A stretch of DNA of 22,694 bases from assembly GCA_031423755.1 (NCBI GenBank), contig JANPGC010000336.1, forward strand, positions 1 to 22,694, given 5' to 3'. Both the position numbers and the translations under genes were made by a program. Below, one piece after another: positions 1 through 6,792 of this stretch (the first letter of the stretch is position 1; each line of letters starts with the position of its first letter). The notes under the pieces are model-generated. The model did not search any database. It was not told where the DNA came from and worked only from the letters and a program-made list of their open reading frames with translations. This DNA is from JANMEX01 sp031423755. Lineage in GTDB: Bacteria; Pseudomonadota; Alphaproteobacteria; Rhizobiales; Rhizobiaceae.

Positions 1-8
1 GGCTTTAA

Positions 9-57
9 CCTCGCCCCGCTTGCGGGGAGAGGTGTCGGCGAAGCCGACGGAGAGGGG
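9..57. repeat. Intergenic double-hairpin repeat
   Basis: Two palindromes lie back to back. The first has arms CCCCGC (14-19) and GCGGGG (22-27) around TT, extended by CCTC (9-12) and GAGG (29-32) with one mismatch. The second has arms GTCGGC (34-39) and GCCGAC (43-48) around GAA. The layout and the flanking AGAGGGG resemble short palindromic repeats scattered between genes in Rhizobiales genomes. Only one copy is in this window, so the repeat status is inferred from general familiarity. Confidence 0.55.
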
Positions 58-118
58 CCTGCCCTCCAATGCCAGCACCCCAGCCTTCACGCTCCCGCGC
101 CACCTTTACGCCGCCATC

Positions 119-679
119 ATGCTCATCCTGCGCCCCTGCGAATCCGCCATCCGCCGCCTGATCATCATCGCCGCACGCGGCCTTGTGCTGAAGCCCAGCG
201 CCTCGCGTCCCATCCCGGCAGGCATATTCTCATTCTCCAACGCAGGCCTGACCCGCGCGCCCCGCTTCCAACTCATCGATCCGCTCAAACAGTTCGATCC
301 AGAGGCTTGGGAAAACGAAAACAACGCCGGATCAATGTACGAAGTCCTCCCCTTCAACGCATCACTTGCCCACCATCAAGCGACACTCGCCGCCAAACCC
401 GTCAACGCAACACTCCTCTTCAACCGCCTGCGCGCCATGCGTCACGCGCTCAACGACCTGCCGCGCCAAGCCCGCCGTCTTGCCCGCTGGCGCGCGCAGC
501 GCGATCTGTTGCTCGCCGACAAAGGCCCCTACCGTCCGATGCGCATGTCCCCGTTCCGCCCCGGCCCGCCACCGGGCTACCGCCGCAGGGACCTGCATCA
601 GGTCGATGCCGTGCTGAAGGATGTTCATTATTTCGCGATTGAAGCGTTCAGGTGGAAACCCGGAGACAGTTGCCCCTGA
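119..679 (+). CDS. Conserved hypothetical protein (Rhizobiales type)
   Basis: A 187-residue protein of unknown function. The frame is open back to the window edge, but the upstream part runs through the hairpin repeat, so I place the start at the first in-frame ATG (119); there is no clear ribosome binding site and the start is uncertain. The N-terminal 20 residues form a hydrophobic stretch flanked by arginines (RRLIIIAARG), which could be a membrane anchor. The C-terminal half is rich in Arg and Pro, with a basic stretch (LPRQARRLARWRAQRD, about 120-135) and a proline run (FRPGPPPGYRRR) near residue 155. It resembles short Rhizobiales hypothetical proteins ending in such an Arg/Pro motif, but I know no function. 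The strand matches gltA, with a 319-bp gap between them, so a shared transcript is not obvious. Confidence 0.6.
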   Translation: MLILRPCESAIRRLIIIAARGLVLKPSASRPIPAGIFSFSNAGLTRAPRFQLIDPLKQFDPEAWENENNAGSMYEVLPFNASLAHHQATLAAKPVNATLLFNRLRAMRHALNDLPRQARRLARWRAQRDLLLADKGPYRPMRMSPFRPGPPPGYRRRDLHQVDAVLKDVHYFAIEAFRWKPGDSCP

Positions 680-750
680 CAGGCGGCGGTTCCCGATCTT
701 GGCGCTTGCAAGTGATTGTAATTACAAAAAAATTCCCAAAATTTCGTCAT

Positions 751-769
751 CGTCGGGCTTGTCCCGACG
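751..769. repeat. Short palindromic intergenic repeat
   Basis: A perfect 7-bp inverted repeat, CGTCGGG (751-757) and CCCGACG (763-769), around CTTGT, preceded by CGTCAT. The pattern (CGTCAT, inverted arms, CTTGWCCC core) matches a widespread Rhizobiales intergenic palindrome usually seen as a CCTCGGGCTTGACCCGAGG variant. With no T-run after it on either strand, it is unlikely to be an intrinsic terminator. Confidence 0.55.
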
Positions 770-964
770 ACCCGGACTTGGCCAAAACGCGAGTTTCGGA
801 AAAATTTCCCGCCGCCACCGGTTTCGAGCAAGCCGCCACCGTTAAATCTGTTTAAATCACGTTCTATTGCGGCGTGTTGCACTGCAATATTCAGCTTTTG
901 GCCAGCTTGCAATTCTTCGCAAATGCGGTAGCAATTGCGGTCATTGACATAATTGATGCTGCAG

Positions 965-980
965 TGCGGCATGGGCCGCA
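965..980 (+). promoter_or_regulatory. Hairpin in the gltA 5' leader
   Basis: TGCGGC (965-970) and GCCGCA (975-980) form a 6-bp G+C-rich stem around ATGG. It ends 18 bases before the gltA ATG and just upstream of the AGAGGA ribosome binding site. It could affect translation initiation, but this is not shown by the sequence alone. Confidence 0.3.
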
Positions 981-998
981 TCACGAGAGGAAAAGATC

Positions 999-2288
999 AT
1001 GGGATCAACGACCGCGACACTGACATTGGGTTCCGAGTCGATCGATCTCCCGGTGCGAAAAGGCACGATCGGACCCGACGTGATTGACATCGCGCCACTC
1101 TACAAATCCACCGGCGCATTCACATTTGATCCGGGTTTCACGTCCACGGCTGCGTGCGAATCTGCAATTACCTTCATTGATGGTGACGAAGGCGTTCTGC
1201 TGCACCGTGGTTATCAGATTGAACAATTGGCCGAAAATGGCGATTTCCTCGAAGTTTGCTATGTGCTGCTTTACGGCGAGCTGCCGACAAAGGCGCAGAA
1301 GGAAGATTTTGATTTCCGCATCTCGCGCCACACTATGGTGCATGAGCAGATGCAATTCCTGTTTCGAGGCTTCCGCCGTGACGCTCATCCCATGGCTGTC
1401 ATGGTCGGCGTCGTCGGGGCGCTCTCGGCGTTTTACCATGACTCGACCGACATTGCCGACCCTTACCAGCGGATGGTCGCCTCGATGCGGATGATCGCCA
1501 AGATCCCGACCATTGCGGCGATGGCCTACAAATATTCCATCGGCCAGCCGTTCGTTTATCCGCAGAACAATCTCGATTATGCGTCCAACTTCCTGCGCAT
1601 GTGCTTTGCCGTGCCGTGCGAGGATTACAAGGTCAATCCTGTGCTCGCGCGCGCGATGGACCGCATCTTCATTCTGCATGCCGACCACGAGCAGAATGCA
1701 TCAACGTCAACCGTGCGTCTGGCCGGCTCTTCCGGCGCAAACCCCTTCGCCTGCATCGCTGCCGGCATTGCCTGTCTCTGGGGGCCGGCGCATGGCGGGG
1801 CCAATGAGGCTGCGTTGAACATGCTTGCCGAGATCGGCACTGTTGATCGCATTCCTGAATATATCGCCAAGGCCAAGGACAAAAATGACCCGTTCCGCCT
1901 GATGGGCTTTGGCCACCGTGTCTACAAGAACTATGACCCGCGCGCCAAGATCATGCAGAAGACCACCCATGAAGTGCTTGAAGCGGTTGGCAAGCATGAT
2001 GATCCGCTGTTGCAGGTGGCGGTTGCGCTTGAGAAAATCGCGCTGACTGATCCCTATTTCATCGAGAAGAAGCTGTATCCGAATATTGACTTCTATTCGG
2101 GCATCACTCTCAAGGCGCTCGGCTTCCCGACCAACATGTTCACTGTGCTGTTTGCTCTTGCGCGCACTGTGGGCTGGATTGCGCAGTGGACGGAAATGAT
2201 CGAGGATCCGCACCAAAAGATCGGCCGTCCGCGCCAGCTCTACACCGGCGCTGCCAAACGGGATTACGTCCCGACTTCCAAGCGGTGA
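999..2288 (+). CDS. gltA: Citrate synthase, type II (hexameric)
   Basis: Condenses acetyl-CoA and oxaloacetate to citrate, the entry step of the TCA cycle, in the cytoplasm. The 429 residues match the usual length of the allosteric Gram-negative type. Catalytic residues are in place: His265 in GPAHGGANEAAL, His306 in GFGHRVYKNYDPRA and Asp364 in NIDFYSG; His230 in LHADHEQNAS is the conserved oxaloacetate ligand region. The ATG at 999 follows AGAGGA with good spacing. It converges on lpxB with only 36 bp between the two stop codons and no clear terminator hairpin. gltA beside lpxB is the usual order in Rhizobiales. Identification is secure. Confidence 0.98.
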   Translation: MGSTTATLTLGSESIDLPVRKGTIGPDVIDIAPLYKSTGAFTFDPGFTSTAACESAITFIDGDEGVLLHRGYQIEQLAENGDFLEVCYVLLYGELPTKAQKEDFDFRISRHTMVHEQMQFLFRGFRRDAHPMAVMVGVVGALSAFYHDSTDIADPYQRMVASMRMIAKIPTIAAMAYKYSIGQPFVYPQNNLDYASNFLRMCFAVPCEDYKVNPVLARAMDRIFILHADHEQNASTSTVRLAGSSGANPFACIAAGIACLWGPAHGGANEAALNMLAEIGTVDRIPEYIAKAKDKNDPFRLMGFGHRVYKNYDPRAKIMQKTTHEVLEAVGKHDDPLLQVAVALEKIALTDPYFIEKKLYPNIDFYSGITLKALGFPTNMFTVLFALARTVGWIAQWTEMIEDPHQKIGRPRQLYTGAAKRDYVPTSKR

Positions 2289-2324
2289 TTTCTGCTCAAT
2301 TGAAATTGTCACGGCCCAAGCGGA

Positions 2325-3515
2325 TCAGGTTCCCGCTGAAACTTGCCGCCCTTTTTCTGCAAATTTCAACACCACGGAAGCAGACAGCTCCCCGGAAGAC
2401 ACGTCGGTGGCCATGTTGTCTCGAATGCGCCGGAACCCGTCCAACATCGCGCTTCTTGTTCCCGACGGATTGGCCAGCAGCTCAATCTGTCTGGCGAGCA
2501 TCGGTGCTCTGACGTAAGCATTGTACTGCTCGGGAACGACCGGGCTGTCGGCGATCAAATTTGGCAAAGACGCAGTCCAGCTGGTGACGAAATGCTCGGA
2601 GATGAACTTCGCCAGGGCATCAAACTTGTAGCTTGAAACGAGAGGGACACCGGCGAGCGCCAACTCCAATGTCACCGTTCCAGATGCCGCAATCGCAGCG
2701 TCAGCCCGGCCAAATGCGGCCAGCTTTTCTGCGTGCCCTGTAACAATTTCCGGCGTAACAGGCCAACTCTGCACCAGTCTTCGCACCGATGCCTCGACAT
2801 TTGCTGTAACAGGCAAAACCGCGTTGAACACCATTCCTCGCGCTTTCAAAATGCCAAGTGCATTGCCAAATACCGGCGCGTGGCGTTTTACCTCGCTGTT
2901 GCGCGAACCGGGCAAAACCAAAAGCGTTTTCACGCCGCCGGATTGGCGCGACGGCTCAAGCATCGCCTGGCTGGCAGCTGCAGATAAAATGCCCGCATCG
3001 CGCGCCAAACGGTGCCCAACATAAGTCGCGGGCGGACCTATCAATTCCCGCAGAACCTTCGGTTCAAACGGCAAAATAGCAAGCACATGGTCTATGTAGC
3101 CTGTCATAGCCTTCGCCCTGCCGGGTCGCCAAGCCCAGACCGACGGGCAGACATAGTTCACAATCGGAATTGATGGATTGGCCGCGCGCACTTTGCGGGC
3201 GACGCGATGGCAAAAATCGGGGCTGTCAATGATGACCAGACAGTCCGGCTGCTCAGCATTGATAAACGCAGCCGTCTTGCCAATCAGGCTCATCAGGCGA
3301 GGCAGCTTGGACAAGATTGCCGATATGCCCATCAGGGCGATTTCGGACGGGTCAAACAGGCTGGCCAGCCCCTGCGCCGCCAGATGCGGACCGCCAACCC
3401 CGACCAGCTGAACTTCACGCCCCGAAATGTTGCGAAGGGCCACAACAAGATCGGCGCCCAGAACATCGCCCGATTCCTCGCCTGCAATAATGCCAATTTT
3501 CAAAGGTGCTGCCAT
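2325..3515 (-). CDS. lpxB: Lipid-A-disaccharide synthase
   Basis: A family GT19 glycosyltransferase that joins lipid X to UDP-2,3-diacylglucosamine, giving the tetra-acyl lipid A disaccharide at the inner face of the inner membrane. The 396-residue protein begins with the family signature GEESGDVLGADL (about residues 12-23), then VIIDSPDF (about 94-101), the conserved PSVWAWRPGR segment, and the nucleotide-sugar motif LPGSRNSEVKRH. I start it at the ATG at 3515, which has GAGGGTGAG just upstream; an alternative GTG at 3524 overlaps the lpxI stop and would add three residues. Last gene of the long envelope block, directly after lpxI, whose product supplies its lipid X substrate. Confidence 0.96.
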   Translation of the reverse strand: MAAPLKIGIIAGEESGDVLGADLVVALRNISGREVQLVGVGGPHLAAQGLASLFDPSEIALMGISAILSKLPRLMSLIGKTAAFINAEQPDCLVIIDSPDFCHRVARKVRAANPSIPIVNYVCPSVWAWRPGRAKAMTGYIDHVLAILPFEPKVLRELIGPPATYVGHRLARDAGILSAAASQAMLEPSRQSGGVKTLLVLPGSRNSEVKRHAPVFGNALGILKARGMVFNAVLPVTANVEASVRRLVQSWPVTPEIVTGHAEKLAAFGRADAAIAASGTVTLELALAGVPLVSSYKFDALAKFISEHFVTSWTASLPNLIADSPVVPEQYNAYVRAPMLARQIELLANPSGTRSAMLDGFRRIRDNMATDVSSGELSASVVLKFAEKGRQVSAGT

Positions 3516-3520
3516 GCCGC

Positions 3521-4372
3521 TCACCCTCGCATGCCCACTATGAAAATGCCAAGGTCGTTGGCCTTTGCGACGGTGACTTCACGGTCGAGAATAAGCGACC
3601 GCTCCGCTTCAACCACCACTCCGGCAAGTCCGGCTGCTGCTGCCTGTTCGACCGTATCAGGGCCGATGGTTGGCATATCCACCCGCAATTCCTGCTGCGG
3701 TTTGGCGAATTTGGCCAGCACGCCCGAGCGTCTGAACCTTGTCTCGGATGCCGCCAGCTGCATCAGCATCGCGGCAGTTCCGCTCTTGCCCTCGGCGGCA
3801 ATGATGGCGCCGCCCCTTGCCACGGCAGCTTGGCCGATATCTGCGGCGCCGAGCCGCCTGGCTTCGTATATTGCGGATTCGATGTCGTACTGGTCGTTGG
3901 CATGCGGCCCCAAAAGCGTGACCTCGCCAAGTGGCGCAAGCAATGCTGGCACCACGTCGTGAGCTCCGACGACTGTAAAGCCACAAGACTCGAGCCAATC
4001 TATGGCTTCGCGCAATAATCCGTCATCGCCCTTGCGCAACGCCCGGAAAAGTCGCGGCAATTGCCTGATTGTCATCCAGTCGAAGGTGAAGGCGCCCAAC
4101 CTTGGCCGCACCTTTATGCCACCTGCAAGCACAATATTGCTTACACCGGCGGATTTTAGGCTTTTCAGTATCGCCGAAAGATGCGTCACGGGGACGTGCA
4201 AATGTTCGTGCCGTTCGACCCAGTTGCCTGTGTCCTCTGTCACGGCAACAACGAATGGCGCAAACTTGGCTGCGGCCAGTTCTGTGGCTATGACCTCCGG
4301 AAGCCTCCCGCTTCCGGCGAGAATTGCTGTTTTGCCGGACGGGCCTGAATTCATGACGTCAGGCGTCGTCAT
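3521..4372 (-). CDS. lpxI: UDP-2,3-diacylglucosamine pyrophosphatase LpxI (DUF1009)
   Basis: Hydrolyses UDP-2,3-diacylglucosamine to lipid X (2,3-diacylglucosamine 1-phosphate) and UMP, the fourth lipid A step. It is the alpha-proteobacterial replacement for LpxH and is unrelated to it in sequence. The 283-residue protein has an N-terminal Rossmann-like start (AILAGSGRLPEVIA) and the C-terminal DUF1009 core with VDMPTIGPDTVE (about 231-242), which holds the aspartate needed for activity in the Caulobacter enzyme, and VVVEAERSLILDRE. The frame is open further upstream inside lpxA, but homology begins near the chosen ATG (4372), which overlaps the end of lpxA by 14 bp; ATG 4354 is an alternative. 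Its place between lpxA and lpxB supports the function. Confidence 0.93.
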   Translation of the reverse strand: MTTPDVMNSGPSGKTAILAGSGRLPEVIATELAAAKFAPFVVAVTEDTGNWVERHEHLHVPVTHLSAILKSLKSAGVSNIVLAGGIKVRPRLGAFTFDWMTIRQLPRLFRALRKGDDGLLREAIDWLESCGFTVVGAHDVVPALLAPLGEVTLLGPHANDQYDIESAIYEARRLGAADIGQAAVARGGAIIAAEGKSGTAAMLMQLAASETRFRRSGVLAKFAKPQQELRVDMPTIGPDTVEQAAAAGLAGVVVEAERSLILDREVTVAKANDLGIFIVGMRG

Positions 4373-5198
4373 CTCCGGCCCTTTCGGCCTTTTTGTCGAG
4401 CAGCGGCGCACAATAAGAACGCTTTGAACTGAAATCCATGAAAGACAGCAAATCCTGCACGGCCGCTGAATTTTCAAACTTCACCGCAACATCGACCGCG
4501 TTTTCCCGCACCGGCTTTCTGCGGTCAAAAAGCATTTTCACCGCATGTCGCATGTCATGGATTTCCGCGCGCGGCATGCCGCCGCGTTTCATTCCGATGA
4601 TGTTCAGCCCGGCCAAATGAGCATGGACGCCGATGGCGCTGCCGTAGGGTATGAGATCGTGGACCAATGCAGCAAGCCCGCCGACAAACGCGTGGTGCCC
4701 AACTCGGCAAAACTGATGGACAGCCCCGCCGCCGCCAATAATCACGTTGTCACCGATTTCAACATGACCACCGATCATCACATTGTTGGCAAATGTCACG
4801 TTGTTTCCAAGCGTGCAGTCATGCGCGACATGGGCATAGGCGAGGAACGCACAATTGTCGCCTACCCGCGTCAAACCGGTGCTTGAGTCAGAGCCGGTGT
4901 GCATCGTCACGCCTTCGCGGATCAGGCAGTTCTTGCCGACGATCAACTTGGTCGCTCCGCCCTTGTGCTTGGCGTTCTGCGGCGCTGCGCCAATGATGGC
5001 ATGATGAAAGATAGTCGCGCCTTCACCGACTTCCGTCAAGCCCTCCATGACAACATGGCTCATCAAGCGGCTGTTCGCGCCGATGCTGACTGCTCCTCCG
5101 ACATGGCAGAACGGTCCGATGTCAACGTTGTCACCGACGATTGCTCCATCTTCGATAATTGCTGTCCGGTGGATTGTGGCGCTTGGTGATATGCTCAA
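4359..5198 (-). CDS. lpxA: UDP-N-acetylglucosamine O-acyltransferase
   Basis: Transfers a 3-hydroxyacyl chain from ACP to the 3-OH of UDP-GlcNAc, the first step of lipid A synthesis. The 279 residues form a left-handed beta helix of hexapeptide repeats (for example AIIEDGAIVGDNVDIG) followed by a C-terminal helical part. The catalytic base is His126 in YAHVAHDC (E. coli His125). Gly174, aligned with the E. coli acyl-ruler Gly173, suggests a long (C14-like) hydroxyacyl donor rather than C10. The start is TTG at 5198: between the previous in-frame stop and Met46 there is no ATG or GTG, and the TTG overlaps the fabZ stop as TTGA. Coupled translation from fabZ is likely. Confidence 0.96.
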   Translation of the reverse strand: MSISPSATIHRTAIIEDGAIVGDNVDIGPFCHVGGAVSIGANSRLMSHVVMEGLTEVGEGATIFHHAIIGAAPQNAKHKGGATKLIVGKNCLIREGVTMHTGSDSSTGLTRVGDNCAFLAYAHVAHDCTLGNNVTFANNVMIGGHVEIGDNVIIGGGGAVHQFCRVGHHAFVGGLAALVHDLIPYGSAIGVHAHLAGLNIIGMKRGGMPRAEIHDMRHAVKMLFDRRKPVRENAVDVAVKFENSAAVQDLLSFMDFSSKRSYCAPLLDKKAERAGDDDA

Positions 5199-5689
5199 GA
5201 TAGGCTGCTTTCGACGGGGGCTTTTCCTGCAGATTCATTGATTATCATGGCCGTCACTTCGGCTTCAGCAACTTTCACGCCATCAACCGACGCAATGCAG
5301 GCGTATTTGGATAAATTGCCGCGGCGCTTCAATTTGGTGACTGCTATTTCCAGCCGGTCCCCTGGCACCACGGGCTTGCGGAACTTGGCGTTGTCGATCG
5401 TCATGAAGTAAACGATGGACGGCGTGTCCATCCCGTTGGCAATGATTGATATCGCGCCAGCAGTTTGCGCCATCGCCTCGATAATCAAAACTCCGGGCAT
5501 GATGGGCTGGCCTGGAAAATGACCCTGAAAATGCGGCTCGTTGATCGTCACATTCTTGATGCCGATGGCGGAGTTGTCGCCGTCGATGTCGATGATCTTG
5601 TCTATCAACAGAAACGGATACCGGTGCGGCAGTATCGCCAAAAGCTTTTGAATATCAGCGCTCTGTAAAGTATTTTTCGTATCGTTCAT
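5195..5689 (-). CDS. fabZ: 3-hydroxyacyl-[acyl-carrier-protein] dehydratase
   Basis: Dehydrates 3-hydroxyacyl-ACP to trans-2-enoyl-ACP in fatty acid elongation, and so competes with LpxA and LpxD for hydroxyacyl-ACP. The 164-residue single hot-dog protein has the PHRYPFLLID motif (21-30) and catalytic His57 in GHFPGQPIMPGV and Glu71 in LIIEAMAQ. The frame continues upstream into lpxD, but the ATG at 5689 gives a normal-length protein, has AGGGA upstream, and forms an ATGA overlap with the lpxD stop. Its own stop overlaps the TTG start of lpxA. Placement between lpxD and lpxA is the usual arrangement. Confidence 0.97.
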   Translation of the reverse strand: MNDTKNTLQSADIQKLLAILPHRYPFLLIDKIIDIDGDNSAIGIKNVTINEPHFQGHFPGQPIMPGVLIIEAMAQTAGAISIIANGMDTPSIVYFMTIDNAKFRKPVVPGDRLEIAVTKLKRRGNLSKYACIASVDGVKVAEAEVTAMIINESAGKAPVESSLS

Positions 5690-6735
5690 GGGCGCTTTTC
5701 CCTCTTCTCGCGCACAAGATTGCGAATGACGGCAACCTCGCGGAAAAAATCTCTCATTTGCTGCGCCGGGGCGCCAGCCCAACGCTCGCCTGCCGGAATG
5801 TTGTTCATAACGCCCGATGCGGCGGCGACCTGGGCGCCATCACCTATTGTCACGTGATCGGCCACGCCGACACGGCCGCCCAGCATGACACGATCGCCCA
5901 AAGTCACGCTGCCGGAGAGACCGCAATGACCGGTGATCACACACTGACGCCCGATCCTCACATTGTGAGCGATCTGCACAAGATTGTCGATCTTGCTTCC
6001 TTCGCCAATAATTGTGTCCGACAACGAACCGCGGTCTATGGTGGTGTTCGCACCAATTTCAACGTCATCCTGCATTATGACGCGCCCCACATGCGGCACC
6101 TTCTCCAGACCGCGTTCGCCAGGAACAAAGCCAAAGCCATCCTGTCCGATCCGCGCTCCGGCATGAACGAGAACGCGATCACCGATGAGGGCATTGAGAA
6201 TCGTGGCATTCGGGCCGATCACACAATCACGGCCAATTTTGCAACCTGCGCCGATGATCGAACCGGGTCCAATGACGGATCCAGCACCAACTTCGGCAAA
6301 TTCTCCGATCAGGGCCCCCGGCTCCACCGTCACATCAGCCTCAAGCTGCGCGGAACCTGCAATTGTTGCAGTTGCGGAGACGCCGACCAGCCCGGAAAAA
6401 GATATCGGACGGATCGTTTCCGGAAAAAGCCGCCTGCCCGCCTTGGCAAAAAGTTGCTGTGGCCGCTTGGCAATAACCACTGCAACGTGCTCAGGAGCGA
6501 ATTCGCTTAGATACTCGCTGCATATCAAAGTGCAATGCGGGAGACCGGCCAGTCTAACCGCATAGTCTTTGCCATCGGCGAATACGAGCGAACCGTCACA
6601 CGCAGAATCAAATGCTCTCAGACAAACGATCAAACGATCTGCCATACTTGGATCAGCGAGCCGATCACCGCCCAACGCCAGCACATCGCCGGCGTTCAGC
6701 GTTCCTGATGGCTTGAAAAATCCGTGCTGCATCAT
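5686..6735 (-). CDS. lpxD: UDP-3-O-(3-hydroxyacyl)glucosamine N-acyltransferase
   Basis: Adds the second, N-linked hydroxyacyl chain in lipid A synthesis, the third pathway step. The 349 residues comprise an N-terminal uridine-binding domain (about 1-110), a hexapeptide-repeat beta helix (about 118-315; for example VGAGSVIGPGSIIGAGCKIG) and a C-terminal helical tail ending in charged residues. The catalytic His257 sits in QIAHNVRIG (E. coli His239). Two adjacent ATG codons (6735, 6732) follow a strong GGAGGAG ribosome binding site. A hairpin in the 57-bp bamA-lpxD gap pairs with part of that site. No skp/ompH gene lies between bamA and lpxD, unlike in enterobacteria. Confidence 0.97.
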   Translation of the reverse strand: MMQHGFFKPSGTLNAGDVLALGGDRLADPSMADRLIVCLRAFDSACDGSLVFADGKDYAVRLAGLPHCTLICSEYLSEFAPEHVAVVIAKRPQQLFAKAGRRLFPETIRPISFSGLVGVSATATIAGSAQLEADVTVEPGALIGEFAEVGAGSVIGPGSIIGAGCKIGRDCVIGPNATILNALIGDRVLVHAGARIGQDGFGFVPGERGLEKVPHVGRVIMQDDVEIGANTTIDRGSLSDTIIGEGSKIDNLVQIAHNVRIGRQCVITGHCGLSGSVTLGDRVMLGGRVGVADHVTIGDGAQVAAASGVMNNIPAGERWAGAPAQQMRDFFREVAVIRNLVREKREKRP

Positions 6736-6748
6736 GGGTTTCTAGCTC

Positions 6749-6774
6749 CTCCGGACCGAGTTTCGAGCCCGGAG
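6749..6774 (-). promoter_or_regulatory. Hairpin overlapping the lpxD ribosome binding site
   Basis: On the minus strand CTCCGG and CCGGAG pair, extended by wobble and G-C pairs to about 9 bp around an 8-base loop. The 3' arm ends inside the GGAGGAG Shine-Dalgarno of lpxD, so folding would partly hide it. There is no T-run, so it is not a terminator. A role in tuning lpxD translation relative to bamA is inference. Confidence 0.35.
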
Positions 6775-6792
6775 GGCATAGGCGTCAAGCCT

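Larger units (their letters stand above)
680..998. other. Intergenic region upstream of gltA
   Basis: This 319-base stretch has no convincing gene; reading frames through it are low quality on both strands. It holds an AT-rich start (around 715-745), a hairpin repeat (751-769), and the gltA leader. A CATAAT hexamer at 948-953 could be a -10 box but lacks a good -35 partner, so no promoter is called. Confidence 0.6.
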